A model generated the notes under the pieces. It was given only the letters and a program-made list of their open reading frames with translations. It had not been told where the DNA came from and did not search any database. From positions 1-64,000 of the forward strand of contig NZ_JALBFU010000008.1 of assembly GCF_022662575.1 (NCBI RefSeq): a stretch of 64,000 nucleotides of DNA, written 5' to 3'. Source of the DNA: Luteimonas aquatica. Lineage in GTDB: Bacteria > Pseudomonadota > Gammaproteobacteria > Xanthomonadales > Xanthomonadaceae. Shown here one piece after another: positions 1-8,801 of this stretch; position 1 is the first letter of the stretch; the number at the start of each line of letters is the position of its first letter. Both the position numbers and the translations under genes were made by a program.

Positions 1-222
1 GCCCGGTCTTGCAGTCCTGCCTGCCAGAACCTCATGACCCCGCCCAGGCCGCCCCGACCGCACGGTCAAAACGGCCCGTCCAGGGTCCCTGTTGTCCGTA
101 TCAAGACACGCGACCGCGGCAAATCCGGAACATGGATTTCGCTTCCCCCTTCAACACGCGGAAAGTCCGGAATCCGCGGCTGCGCGTTCCCTTGCGCTGG
201 CGGCCGGCCCGCGATTTCGGGC
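1..222. other. non-coding stretch at the window edge
   Basis: This lies downstream of the hydroxyproline operon, whose last gene stops at 223 on the minus strand. The open frames here overlap one another on both strands and none carries a recognisable domain. I see no terminator with a clear T tract. The stretch may hold the end of a gene outside the window. Confidence 0.4.
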
Positions 223-1425
223 TCAGGAAAACGGCTGGTCGATGGCGGCCGAGGGCGGCGTGAACCATTGCGCACCGTCCTCGACGACATGGAAGTGGTC
301 TTCCAGGCGGACGCCGAAGCGCCCCGGCGCGACGATCATCGGTTCGTCGCTGAAGCACATGCCCGGCTGCAGCGCGGTGCGATCGCCGCGCACCAGATAG
401 GGCGCCTCGTGGATCGCCAGGCCGCAGCCGTGGCCGGTGCGGTGCGGCAGCCCGGGCAAGCGGTAGCCGGGGCCAAGGCCAGCCGCCTCCAACACCTTAC
501 GTGCGGCGCTGTCCACGTCCTCGCAGGGCACGCCCGGACGCACCGCGGCGAACGCCGCCGCCTGCGCCGCGCGCTCCAGCTCCCAGATGTGGCGCTGTTC
601 GTCGCTGGGCGCGCCGAAGACCCAGGTCCGGGTGATGTCGGAATGGTAGCCCTGCACCGTGCAGCCGGTGTCGATCAGCACCAGATCGCCTTCGCGCAGG
701 TATTGGACGCCGGGAATGCCGTGCGGAAACGCGGTCGCATGGCCGTATTGCACGATGCAGAAGGACGAGCCGTCGTCCGCGCCCAGCGCACGATGGGCAC
801 CGTCGATGAAACGCACCAGCTCGTCGGTGCCGATGCCTTCGCGGGCGATGCCGGCGGCCAGGCGCTGCACCTGCAGGGTCATGTCGCAGGCCTGCTGCAT
901 CAACGCCAGCTCGGCGGGCGACTTGCGTGCGCGGCAGCCGTCGATGACCGGCGTGGCGTCGGCGATCGCCTGCACGTCCAGATGCCGGCGCAGGCCGACA
1001 TGGACCGCGAAGGTGGCGCCGGGATTCAGCGCCAGCGTGCGCGCCCCGCGCTCGGCCATCGCCTGCGCCACCAGCGCGTAGGGATCCTCGTGCTCTTCCC
1101 ACAGGCGCTTGACGGCCGGGAACGCGAGCACCGCGTCTAGCGATCCTTCCTCGAACGCCGGACAAACCAGAAACGGATCGCCCTGGGCGGTCACCAGCAA
1201 CGCCACCAGGCGCTCGCTGGCGTTCCACGGCACACCGGCGAAGTAGCGCAACGAGGTGCCGGCCGTGACCAGCAGCGCATCCATGCCGTTCTCGCGCATC
1301 AGCGCGCGAGCCTTGTCGATGCGCTGCCCGTACTCGTCGGCATCGATCGCCGGCGCCCGCCGCGTCCAGGGCGCCAGCTGCGCGCTCGCCTCGGCGAGGT
1401 CGAGATGCCCGATCTGCGCGCTCAT
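223..1425 (-). CDS. M24 family Xaa-Pro peptidase (creatinase/prolidase-like)
   Basis: A 400-residue cytoplasmic metallopeptidase expected to cleave X-Pro or X-hydroxyproline bonds. The N-terminal creatinase-type domain covers roughly residues 1-165 and the pita-bread catalytic domain the rest. All five metal ligands are visible in order: the Asp of LIDTG, the Asp of HSDITRTW, the His of RTGHGCG, the Glu of SDEPM and the Glu of RLEDH. The start was chosen at the ATG at 1425 because it overlaps the stop of the upstream aldehyde dehydrogenase by 4 bp (ATGA), a sign of translational coupling. As last gene of a hydroxyproline operon it probably releases hydroxyproline or proline from dipeptides. 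Family assignment is firm; the exact substrate is inferred from context. No signal peptide is seen. Confidence 0.88.
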   Translation of the reverse strand: MSAQIGHLDLAEASAQLAPWTRRAPAIDADEYGQRIDKARALMRENGMDALLVTAGTSLRYFAGVPWNASERLVALLVTAQGDPFLVCPAFEEGSLDAVLAFPAVKRLWEEHEDPYALVAQAMAERGARTLALNPGATFAVHVGLRRHLDVQAIADATPVIDGCRARKSPAELALMQQACDMTLQVQRLAAGIAREGIGTDELVRFIDGAHRALGADDGSSFCIVQYGHATAFPHGIPGVQYLREGDLVLIDTGCTVQGYHSDITRTWVFGAPSDEQRHIWELERAAQAAAFAAVRPGVPCEDVDSAARKVLEAAGLGPGYRLPGLPHRTGHGCGLAIHEAPYLVRGDRTALQPGMCFSDEPMIVAPGRFGVRLEDHFHVVEDGAQWFTPPSAAIDQPFS

Positions 1426-3017
1426 GCCCGCACTTCCGGACCGGCGTCGCGCCAGTGGCCATCGACCATGCGCGCGATGCCCCGGGGATTGGCGTCGCGC
1501 AGTTCCATCGGCAACAACGCGTCGGGCACCGCGTCGTAGCTGTGCAACGCGGCGAAGCGGCGGATCGCCGCCGGCATGCCGACCGAGGTGAAGCCCGGAT
1601 GGCCCGTGCTCGGGAACGGGCCGCCGTGGTGCTGCGCCGGGCTCACCGCTACGCCGGTCGGCATCTTGCCGTTGATCAGGCGCCCGACGCGCGCGCGCAA
1701 CACCGGCGCGATCGCCTGCCATGCGGCATCGTCCGAGCCGTCGGCGGCGCGGTACAGCGTGCCGGTGAGGTTGCCTTCGAAGGCGCCGGCGATTCTCGCC
1801 ATGTCCGCCGGGCCGTCCGCGCGGACGAGCAGGCTGGCCGGTCCGAACACTTCCGCCTGCAGCGCGCGCGGCCGGGCGAGGAACGTTTCGCCCTCCACCG
1901 AGAGCAGCGTCGGCGCATAGCGGAACCCGCCCTCGCCCGCGCAACCGCCCGCCAGCAGCTCGGCGCCCGCCTCGCGCAGCGCCGCGATGCCTTGCGCGAG
2001 ATGATCGACGCCGGCCCGCGAGAACAGCGTCATCGGCGCAGCCGCCGCGAAATGGGCCGCGGCCGCGGCGACGAAGGCGTCGCCGTCCGCGCCGCGCGGC
2101 ACGACCACCACGCCCGGATTGGTGCAGAACTGCCCGCTGCCCAATGTGCAGGAAGCGAAGAACTCCTGCGCGATCGCTTCGCCGCGCTCGGCCAATGCGC
2201 CCGGCAGCAGGAACACCGGATTGACGCTGGACATCTCCCCGTAGAAGAGCACGCCCGCCCGCTCGGCCGCCGCTTTCAGCGCAAGGCCGCCAGCCCTGCT
2301 TCCGGTGAAGCCGATCGCGCCCAGGCGCGCGTCTCCCGCAAGCTTCAGGCCCATGGCGTTGTCGAAGTGGTACAGCATCTGCACCGCGGCCGCGGGCAGG
2401 CCGCTGTCCAGCAATGCCAGATGGGCCAGTTGCGCCAGTCGCCGGCTGGTGGCCGGGTGCAGCGGATGCGCCTTGGCGACGACCGGGTTGCGGGCGGCGA
2501 TCGCCGAGGCGAAATCGCTGCCGGCGACGGCGTTGAAGGCGAACGGAAAGTTGTTCGGGCCGAGCACCAGCACCGGCTTGGACAACGGCGCCAGGTGCGA
2601 GCGCAGGCCGGCGGCGGTGTCGATGACCGGGTGCGACCAGGTGTGTCCGCGCACGGCTTGCGCCGCCTGGCGCAGTTGATTGCTGGTGCGCGGCAGTTCG
2701 TTGCCGCGCAGGCGCGTGGGCGCCGGCAGCGCGGTCTCGATATGCGCGAGCGCGGCCAGCGTGTCGGCATCGGCGTCGATGGCGTCGGCGTAGGCTTCCA
2801 GGAACGCGGCGATGCGCTCGGGGGACGTGGCGGCGAGCTCCGCCGCGACGGCGCCGGCGGCGGTCAATGCGGCTTCGACGTCGGCCGCGCCGCTGATCGG
2901 AAAAGCGGATCCGACGGCATTGCCGGTCTCGGGATCGGTCGCGCGGAAGCTGCCCACCATCTCCAGGCTGGATTGCCAGCGCCCGCCGAGCAGGAGCGGC
3001 GAAACTTGTTCGTTCAT
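1422..3017 (-). CDS. lhpG: 2-oxoglutarate semialdehyde (2,5-dioxovalerate) dehydrogenase
   Basis: A 531-residue NAD(P)-dependent aldehyde dehydrogenase, the usual length for the type III ketoglutaric semialdehyde dehydrogenases. The catalytic Cys lies in GQFCTNPG near residue 299, and the general-base Glu in the GEMSSVNP segment is conserved. It oxidises 2-oxoglutarate semialdehyde to 2-oxoglutarate, the last step of hydroxyproline breakdown. It stands 77 bp after the deaminase gene, the only real gap in the operon, and its stop overlaps the start of the M24 peptidase. The same enzyme type also serves L-arabinose and glucarate pathways, but the neighbours fix the hydroxyproline role. No anomalies are seen. 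Confidence 0.9.
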   Translation of the reverse strand: MNEQVSPLLLGGRWQSSLEMVGSFRATDPETGNAVGSAFPISGAADVEAALTAAGAVAAELAATSPERIAAFLEAYADAIDADADTLAALAHIETALPAPTRLRGNELPRTSNQLRQAAQAVRGHTWSHPVIDTAAGLRSHLAPLSKPVLVLGPNNFPFAFNAVAGSDFASAIAARNPVVAKAHPLHPATSRRLAQLAHLALLDSGLPAAAVQMLYHFDNAMGLKLAGDARLGAIGFTGSRAGGLALKAAAERAGVLFYGEMSSVNPVFLLPGALAERGEAIAQEFFASCTLGSGQFCTNPGVVVVPRGADGDAFVAAAAAHFAAAAPMTLFSRAGVDHLAQGIAALREAGAELLAGGCAGEGGFRYAPTLLSVEGETFLARPRALQAEVFGPASLLVRADGPADMARIAGAFEGNLTGTLYRAADGSDDAAWQAIAPVLRARVGRLINGKMPTGVAVSPAQHHGGPFPSTGHPGFTSVGMPAAIRRFAALHSYDAVPDALLPMELRDANPRGIARMVDGHWRDAGPEVRA

Positions 3018-3094
3018 CTCAGGCTTTCCTCGTTGCTATTCCGTGGCCGGCCCATGCCCGTTCGACGTTCGCGCGAACCGCGGGCGTACCTGCA

Positions 3095-4000
3095 CTACAG
3101 CGCGGGCCGGGTGGCGATGGCCTGCTCGATCACCTTCAGCGCGGCCTGGCGCTCGGCGCCCTCGATCGCCAGGCGCGGTGCGCGCACGGCCTCGCCGCCC
3201 ATGCCGGCCTTGGCCTGGACCAGCTTGATCAGCTGCACGAACTTCGGCACGGTGTCCAGGCGCAGCAGCGGCAGGAACCAGTGGTACAGCGTCGCCGCCG
3301 CGGCGTAGCCGCCATCGCGCGCGAGTTCGAACAGCTTCACCGACTCGGCCGGATAGGCGTTGACCAGGCCGGCCACCCAGCCTTCGGCTCCCATGGCCAG
3401 GCCCTCGACGATCGCATCGTCCATTCCGACCAGCAGCACCAGGCGATCGCCCAGCAGCTCCTTGATCGCGGCGAAGCGACGGATCTCGCCCGAGGATTCC
3501 TTCACCGCCTGCATGTTCGGGAACTCGCCGGCCAGCTGCGCGATCTGGCTCGGCAGCAGATCGGTGCGATAGGCGATCGGATTGTTGTAGAGGATGCACG
3601 GCAGGTCGGTCGCACCGAGCACCGCGCGCGCATGGGCCGAGGCCTCCTGCCAATCCGAGGTATAGACGTAGACCGGCAGCACCATCAGCCCGCCCGCGCC
3701 GGCCGCCTGGGCCGCCTGCGCCAGCCTCACCGCTTCGGCGGTGGAGAGCGAGGCGATGCCCGGCACCACCGGCACCCGGTCGCCCACCGCTTCCACCAAT
3801 GTCTTGATGATCGCCACCTTCTCCTCGAAGGACAGCGTGGCCGCTTCGCCGAGAGAACCCAGCGGAATGATCGCGGTGCAGCCGGCGTCGACGAGCTGCT
3901 CGGCGTGCCTGGCCAGGAAAGCGTGGTCGACGCTGCCGTCGGCCTGGAACGGCGTGGTGATGGCGGGCAGGACGCCCTTCCAGAAGGAGGCATTGCTCAT
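3095..4000 (-). CDS. lhpC: 1-pyrroline-4-hydroxy-2-carboxylate deaminase (DapA/NAL family)
   Basis: A 301-residue TIM-barrel enzyme of the dihydrodipicolinate synthase/N-acetylneuraminate lyase superfamily. It begins with the usual GVLPAITTPF strand and has the Schiff-base lysine in QAVKESSG around residue 160. In this family and context the enzyme deaminates and dehydrates 1-pyrroline-4-hydroxy-2-carboxylate to 2-oxoglutarate semialdehyde. The start ATG at 4000 overlaps the stop of the upstream FAD oxidoreductase by 4 bp, which decides the start over a long upstream open extension. The alternative call, 4-hydroxy-tetrahydrodipicolinate synthase for lysine synthesis, is unlikely given the catabolic operon. 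Confidence 0.9.
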   Translation of the reverse strand: MSNASFWKGVLPAITTPFQADGSVDHAFLARHAEQLVDAGCTAIIPLGSLGEAATLSFEEKVAIIKTLVEAVGDRVPVVPGIASLSTAEAVRLAQAAQAAGAGGLMVLPVYVYTSDWQEASAHARAVLGATDLPCILYNNPIAYRTDLLPSQIAQLAGEFPNMQAVKESSGEIRRFAAIKELLGDRLVLLVGMDDAIVEGLAMGAEGWVAGLVNAYPAESVKLFELARDGGYAAAATLYHWFLPLLRLDTVPKFVQLIKLVQAKAGMGGEAVRAPRLAIEGAERQAALKVIEQAIATRPAL

Positions 4001-5307
4001 GATGGGATGTCTCGCGGATCGTGGAGAAAGGAACCGGCCAACGCGTCGAGGCGGACCGGGAACAGCGGCGGCCTGCGGCGGCCGTCGGAAAAGCGCTCGG
4101 CGCGCGCCAGGCCCAGCTCGGCCAGTGCCGTGCCGCAAACGCGGCCCTGGCAGGCGCCCATCCCGCAGCGCGAGGCGAGCTTGGCCTCGCGCGCGTTGGC
4201 CATGCCGAGCACCGCGCCCAGCGGCACGTCCTCGCAGCGACAGACCAGCACGTCCTCGCGCGCCGCGGCATGCACGGCCGGACGCAGCGCGAAGGCGCTG
4301 CGCAGCTGCTCGGCGAAAGCGCGCGCGCGACGGCGACGGCGGCGCAGCCTTTCGGCCATCGCTTCCGCGCCGACGGCCATGTAGCCGGCCATCGCGCCCT
4401 CGACCAGGGCGCAGTCGCGCCCGCCGATCCCCAGCGCCTCGCCCGCGGCGAACACGCCGTGGACGCTGGTGCGCAACATCGGATCGACCGCCACGCGCGG
4501 GTGCCGTCCCTCGTGTTCCAGCCGGCAACCGAGCAACTGCGCCAGCTCGGTATTGGCGACCAGGCCGTAGCCGACGGCCAGTTGGTCGCAGGCGATGCGG
4601 CGGCGTCCGTGCGGGCTTTCGATCTCGACCTCGCGCACGGCATCGTCGCCGTGCGCCGCGACCACGATGCTGTCGGTGCGGTAGCGCACGCCGAGCAGCC
4701 GCGTCCGCAGCGCCAGCGCCTGCGCGGCCTTTCCCGGCCAGCGCGGCAGCCGCAGCGCGAAAGCGCGCAGCGCGTGTGCGCTGGCCTGCTCGTGGATGCC
4801 GAGCACCTGCGCGCCGTGCGCGCGCAACGTCGCCGCGGACGCCAGCAGCAGCGGTCCGCTGCCGGCCACGACCACGCGCTTGCCGCGCAGCGGCCAGCCC
4901 AGCTTCGACAACGCCTGCGCGCCGCCGGCCCCGGTCACCCCGGGCAGCGTCCAGCCCGGAAACGGCAAAAGCAGCTCGCGCGCGCCGGTGGCCAGCACCA
5001 ACGCGCGGTAGTGCAGTTGGCGGGGGCCTTCGCGGCAATCGGCCAGCAGCCAGCCTGGCTGCGCCATCGTGACCTGCACCTGCGGCATCCAGGTCACGCC
5101 GAGGGTGTCGAGCACGCGCAGCGCGCGGCGCGCCGCCGCCGGCACGCCGCGCTCGAGATCGTGACGCCACACCTGGCCGCCGCCGCGAGGCTGCGCGTCG
5201 ACCACACCCACCCGCGCGCCGCTGGCCGCCGCCGCATGCGCCGCGGCCAGCCCGGCCGGGCCGGCGCCGACCACCAGCACGTCGTAACGCAAGCGCGGCT
5301 CACGCAT
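3997..5307 (-). CDS. lhpE: D-hydroxyproline dehydrogenase, FAD/BFD-type [2Fe-2S] subunit
   Basis: A 436-residue flavoprotein of the opine oxidase/HcnB type. The dinucleotide-binding motif VVGAGPAGLA sits near residue 10, and a C-terminal BFD-like cysteine cluster (CRCE, then CGMGACQGRVC, around residues 365-415) should hold a [2Fe-2S] centre. In Pseudomonas the equivalent LhpE forms a heteromeric D-hydroxyproline dehydrogenase with LhpB and LhpF. The ATG at 5307 overlaps the end of the small ferredoxin-like gene by 8 bp. It is preferred over upstream starts because the Rossmann motif then sits at the normal place. It passes electrons from the substrate-oxidising subunit towards the respiratory chain (inferred). 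Confidence 0.88.
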   Translation of the reverse strand: MREPRLRYDVLVVGAGPAGLAAAHAAAASGARVGVVDAQPRGGGQVWRHDLERGVPAAARRALRVLDTLGVTWMPQVQVTMAQPGWLLADCREGPRQLHYRALVLATGARELLLPFPGWTLPGVTGAGGAQALSKLGWPLRGKRVVVAGSGPLLLASAATLRAHGAQVLGIHEQASAHALRAFALRLPRWPGKAAQALALRTRLLGVRYRTDSIVVAAHGDDAVREVEIESPHGRRRIACDQLAVGYGLVANTELAQLLGCRLEHEGRHPRVAVDPMLRTSVHGVFAAGEALGIGGRDCALVEGAMAGYMAVGAEAMAERLRRRRRRARAFAEQLRSAFALRPAVHAAAREDVLVCRCEDVPLGAVLGMANAREAKLASRCGMGACQGRVCGTALAELGLARAERFSDGRRRPPLFPVRLDALAGSFLHDPRDIPS

Positions 5308-5545
5308 CGGTCTGCACCCGCATGCCCTCGCGCGCCGTCGCCATGCACGAGCGCTGCTGCGCCACGCCGTCGATGCGCACCCGGCATTCGAAGCACACGC
5401 CCATGCCGCACAGCGGCGCCCGCGGCTGGCCGCCGCACGAGCGCCGGAACGGGCGCCCCGCGCAGGCGATCGCCGCCGCCACACTCGCGCCGTCCGGCAC
5501 GCTCACCGGGGCTCCATCGACCGTCAATCGCACCCGTCCGCTCAC
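5300..5545 (-). CDS. lhpF: D-hydroxyproline dehydrogenase, small [2Fe-2S] subunit
   Basis: An 81-residue ferredoxin-like protein (Fer2_4 type). Cysteines at about residues 37, 46, 51, 54 and 67 (RRSCGG, PLCGMGVCFEC, QRSCM) supply the [2Fe-2S] ligands with one to spare. It lies between the two flavoprotein genes, as the gamma subunit of opine oxidases and of LhpBEF does. The start is a GTG at 5545 that overlaps the stop of lhpB as GTGA. No ATG is available in the frame before the conserved beta-grasp core, so the GTG is well supported. It is probably the electron relay between the two FAD subunits. Confidence 0.85.
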   Translation of the reverse strand: MSGRVRLTVDGAPVSVPDGASVAAAIACAGRPFRRSCGGQPRAPLCGMGVCFECRVRIDGVAQQRSCMATAREGMRVQTDA

Positions 5546-6654
5546 GATGCCGCACGCGCCAGCATGCGTGCCGGCAGGTACGGCGCCGGATCGATCGCCG
5601 TGCCGCGTCCAAGCAGGCCGTCGACGACCAGGCGCGCGCTGCCCAGCGCGGTGGTGATGCCCAGCCCCTCGTGGCCTGCCGCGACCCACACGTTGTGCCG
5701 GCCGAAGACCGGGCCGAGGTAGGGGCGCCCGTCCGGCGTCGCCGGGCGCAGCCCGGTCCAGATGCGGATCGCCTGCAGTTCGCGCAGCACCGGCAGGAAC
5801 GCGAAGGCGCGCTGCAGCATCTGCCGCAGCAGGGGCAGCGAGACCTCGCGGTCGGCCGCGCCGAATTCGCGCGAGGAACCGATCAGGATCTGTCCGGTCG
5901 GGCGCGGCTGCACGTTGAAGGCGACGCTGCTGTCGGCATCGCCGTGCGCCGAATCGGCATAGCCCAGCTCCAGCAACTGATGGCTTACCAGCCCCGGATA
6001 GCGGTCGGTGATCGCCAATTGTCCCTTGCGCGGACGCAGCGGCAGTTCGGGCAGCAGCTCGGGCAGGGCCACGCCGCTGGCGACCAGCACGGTCCCCCGC
6101 AGAGCCTGCCCGTCGTCCAGGCGCACGCCGTCCGCGATCAGCTCGATCGCGCGCCGCCCGGCATACAGCTGCGCGCCCATCGCGCCCGCCGCATCGACCA
6201 GATGGCGCGCCATGCGCGGTGGGTAGACCACCGCCTCGTCCGGCACGCACATGCCGCCGGCCAGGCCCGGCGCCAGATGCGGCTCGAGTTCGTACAGGCG
6301 TCCCGCCTCGACCGCCTCGGCGCGCACGCCGGCCGCCGCCAGCCGTGCGATCTTGCCCGGCACCGCCGTCATCTCGCGCGCGTCGCGCGCGATCCACAGG
6401 GTGCCGCAACGGCTGAACTCGGCGTCCGGCAATCGCGCATAGCGCTCCCACAGCCGCAGCGAATAGGCCGACAGCGCCAGCTCGGCGGGATCCTCGTCCA
6501 TCGCCACCAGATGCCCCATCGCCGCCGCGGTGCTGCCGCCGCCGACCGGGCCGGGTTCGACCATGGCGACCCGCAGCCCCTCGCTCGCCGCAGCCTCGGC
6601 GCAGGCCGCGCCGACGATGCCGGCGCCGACGACGATGAGGTCGTAGGCATTCAT
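5542..6654 (-). CDS. lhpB: D-hydroxyproline dehydrogenase, DAO-type FAD subunit
   Basis: A 370-residue member of the DAO (D-amino acid/glycine/sarcosine oxidase) family. It starts with the FAD-binding VVGAGIVGAACA motif and contains the family's GLRPATPDGRPYLGP and AAGHEGLGIT segments near the C terminus. It is expected to oxidise cis-4-hydroxy-D-proline to 1-pyrroline-4-hydroxy-2-carboxylate. The ATG at 6654 overlaps the epimerase stop by 4 bp. The adjacent small ferredoxin-like and BFD-flavoprotein genes point to a multi-subunit dehydrogenase rather than an oxygen-using oxidase. Substrate assignment is by context. Confidence 0.9.
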   Translation of the reverse strand: MNAYDLIVVGAGIVGAACAEAAASEGLRVAMVEPGPVGGGSTAAAMGHLVAMDEDPAELALSAYSLRLWERYARLPDAEFSRCGTLWIARDAREMTAVPGKIARLAAAGVRAEAVEAGRLYELEPHLAPGLAGGMCVPDEAVVYPPRMARHLVDAAGAMGAQLYAGRRAIELIADGVRLDDGQALRGTVLVASGVALPELLPELPLRPRKGQLAITDRYPGLVSHQLLELGYADSAHGDADSSVAFNVQPRPTGQILIGSSREFGAADREVSLPLLRQMLQRAFAFLPVLRELQAIRIWTGLRPATPDGRPYLGPVFGRHNVWVAAGHEGLGITTALGSARLVVDGLLGRGTAIDPAPYLPARMLARAAS

Positions 6655-7592
6655 CCGGCGCGGACACCCCAGGCGAAGGGATCGGCCGGGTCGACCAGCA
6701 ACCGCGATCGCGCGGTGACGAAGGCGCTGCCGGTGATGCGCGGCAGCACGCCGCGCGTGCCATGCCGATAGCTTGCTTCGAAAGCGCTGCCGAGGATTCC
6801 CTGCTGCACCCAGCGCTCGCCCTCGCCCAGCTTGCCGTCGGCGGCCAGGCAGGCGAGCTTGGCACTGGTGCCGGTCCCGCAGGGCGAGCGGTCGTAGGCC
6901 AGGCCGGGGCACAGCACGTAGTTGCGCGCATGGCCGGTGCCGTCGGGCGCCGGCCCATTGATTTCGATATGGTCGATCTCGCCGCCGTCGGCACCGGTGA
7001 TGCGCGCGGCTTCCAGCGCCTGCCGAATCGCTTCGGCATAGGCGGCCAGCGCGCGCTGGTGCGACAGATCGAGCGCGAACGGCGACTGCCCGGTGATGTA
7101 GAACCAGTTTCCGCCCCAGGCGATGTCGCCGCGGATCGTGCCGTATCCCGGCACCTGCACGGCCACGTCGCGCGCATGGCGATAGCTCTCGACGTTGTCG
7201 ATCGAGACCCGGCCATCCTCGGCCAGGTCGACGCCGACCGTGCCGACCGGCGTTTCGATGCGGTGCTGTCCCGGCCGGATGCGCCCCAGGTACTGCAACG
7301 CGCGCACGACGCCGATCGTGCCGTGGCCGCACATGCCCAGGTAGCCGACGTTGTTGAAGAAGATCACGCCTGTGCACGCTGCCGGATCGCATGCCGGCAG
7401 CAGCAGCGCGCCCACCATCGTGTCCGACCCGCGCGGCTCGCAGGCGATCGCGCTGCGCCAATGGTCGAATTCGGCACGAAATCGCTCGCGGCGCTGGGCC
7501 AGATCGGCCTCGCCCAGTTCCGGGAAGCCGGCGACGACCACGCGCGTCGGTTCCCCGGCGGTATGGGTATCGACAACCTCGATTTCGAACAT
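6651..7592 (-). CDS. lhpA: 4-hydroxyproline 2-epimerase
   Basis: A 313-residue enzyme of the proline racemase family. It inverts C-alpha of trans-4-hydroxy-L-proline to cis-4-hydroxy-D-proline, the entry step of the pathway. Both catalytic cysteines are present: one in GMCGHGTIG near residue 88 and one in DRSPCGTGT near residue 236. The Cys/Cys pair marks it as an epimerase/racemase rather than a trans-3-hydroxyproline dehydratase, where one position is Thr. The HTAGEP signature follows the start ATG at 7592 closely. It is the first gene of the operon and is transcribed away from the PAS-AraC regulator across a 159-bp gap. Confidence 0.93.
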   Translation of the reverse strand: MFEIEVVDTHTAGEPTRVVVAGFPELGEADLAQRRERFRAEFDHWRSAIACEPRGSDTMVGALLLPACDPAACTGVIFFNNVGYLGMCGHGTIGVVRALQYLGRIRPGQHRIETPVGTVGVDLAEDGRVSIDNVESYRHARDVAVQVPGYGTIRGDIAWGGNWFYITGQSPFALDLSHQRALAAYAEAIRQALEAARITGADGGEIDHIEINGPAPDGTGHARNYVLCPGLAYDRSPCGTGTSAKLACLAADGKLGEGERWVQQGILGSAFEASYRHGTRGVLPRITGSAFVTARSRLLVDPADPFAWGVRAG

Positions 7593-7751
7593 TGGGCCGG
7601 CCCGTGCGCGTGGTCTTCCATCATCCCAGCGCCCCCTGACCCGGCCTAGCGCGGTTTTCTCCGCCCGGATGCGGAAATCCGCACAATCCCCGGGGGCCGT
7701 CCGCGCGTAGCATGGGCCTCCACGACTCCTGCCCCTGCGTGCCCGGCCACC
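7593..7751. promoter_or_regulatory. divergent promoter region, hydroxyproline operon / PAS-AraC gene
   Basis: These 159 bp separate the two divergent transcription units and must hold both promoters and any site for the AraC-family regulator. I see no strong sigma-70 hexamer pair. The stretch contains a loose dyad around 7651-7680. The assignment rests on gene layout. Confidence 0.5.
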
Positions 7752-8477
7752 ATGAGCGAAGCGCTTGTCACCGACGAGATACAGACGCTGTTCAACGCGC
7801 TGCCGGACGTGGTGTTTTTCGTCAAGGATCGCGAAGGCAGATACACCCATTGCAATCTGACGCTGATCCGCCGCATCGGCCGCAAGCGCATCGGCGACGT
7901 GGTGGGGCGCTCCGCCGAGGATCTCTTCCCGGCGCCTTTGGGCACGCGATACCTGCAGCAGGACCGTCGCGTGCTGCGCGGCGAGGTGCTCGAGAACCAG
8001 CTCGAGGTGCATCTCTATCCGAATCGCCTTCCCGGCTGGTGCCTGACCTTCAAGCGCCCGATCCTCGCCGGCGGAAGCGTCGTCGGCGTACTGGGCATCT
8101 CCCGCGACCTCGGCCAGCCCGACAAGCGCCATTCCTCGTTCGCGCAGCTCGAACAGGTGGTCAGCCACATGTACGACCACTATGCGGAAGCCATCCGCGT
8201 GGCCGAGATGGCCAGGATCGCGGGAATCTCGGTGGCGCAGCTGGAGCGGCTGTTCCATCGCGTCTTCCAGCTCACGCCGCAGCAGTTCCTCACCAAGATC
8301 CGCATCGAGTCGGCGATGCGCCAGCTGCGCTCGAGCGCCACCATCGCCAGCATCGGACAAGCCTGCGGCTTCTGCGACCAAAGCGCATTCTCGCGCCAGT
8401 TCCGCGCTGTGGTCGGCGTCACCCCGCGCGACTACCGTACGCTGCGCCTGCGATCCCCCTCGAACCAGTCCGATTGA
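7752..8477 (+). CDS. PAS domain-containing AraC family regulator, probable hydroxyproline operon activator
   Basis: A 241-residue cytoplasmic regulator. Residues about 8-120 form a PAS-like fold (LFNALPDVVFFVKDREGRY, then SAEDLFP), and residues about 145-232 carry the double AraC/XylS helix-turn-helix (VAEMARIAGISVAQLERLF and IASIGQACGFCDQSAFSRQF, ending TPRDYR). It is transcribed away from the hydroxyproline operon, the standard layout of a local regulator. The effector is likely hydroxyproline or a pathway intermediate bound by the PAS fold; this is inferred. The same PAS-AraC architecture occurs beside proline racemase-type genes in other proteobacteria. Confidence 0.85.
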   Translation: MSEALVTDEIQTLFNALPDVVFFVKDREGRYTHCNLTLIRRIGRKRIGDVVGRSAEDLFPAPLGTRYLQQDRRVLRGEVLENQLEVHLYPNRLPGWCLTFKRPILAGGSVVGVLGISRDLGQPDKRHSSFAQLEQVVSHMYDHYAEAIRVAEMARIAGISVAQLERLFHRVFQLTPQQFLTKIRIESAMRQLRSSATIASIGQACGFCDQSAFSRQFRAVVGVTPRDYRTLRLRSPSNQSD

Positions 8478-8801
8478 TTCGTCGCCGCTGGCCGTGCACC
8501 GCGCAGCCGGCGTCTTTGCGCCTTGCGGCTTTCTTCGCACGTGCGATCGCAATCGGCCGTCTCGCGGGCCGAGGCGCGACCGGATCAATTCCGCGCCCGC
8601 TCGAGGCAAATAGCACAAGACCGTCCGTGCCGCCTGAATCCACTATCGCCTGGGCTCGGTAACGAGCCCTTCCCGGCGCGCATGCACACAGGAGATTCCG
8701 CACCGCCCAAGAAGCATGGGGTGCCGCCACGTCGGCCCGCTTGCTTGCCCGGGCTTCACGCGCCATTTCATCTTGCACACGACCATGTGGAGGCAAAAAC
8801 G
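8478..8801. other. intergenic stretch, no gene seen
   Basis: These 324 bp lie between the PAS-AraC gene and the secreted esterase, both on the plus strand. No frame shows a domain. It must carry the esterase promoter; a good ribosome-binding site (GGAGG at 8789-8793) precedes the chosen esterase start. Confidence 0.4.

Noticed and set aside
34-1140. Long plus-strand open frame opposite the M24 peptidase
   Set aside because: It mirrors the codon structure of the real minus-strand gene, shows Arg/Ala/Gly-rich composition and no domain; a by-product of high GC.
1455-3308. 617-codon plus-strand frame opposite the aldehyde dehydrogenase
   Set aside because: It is antisense to a gene with a clear catalytic Cys motif and has the repetitive low-complexity look of GC-rich antisense frames.
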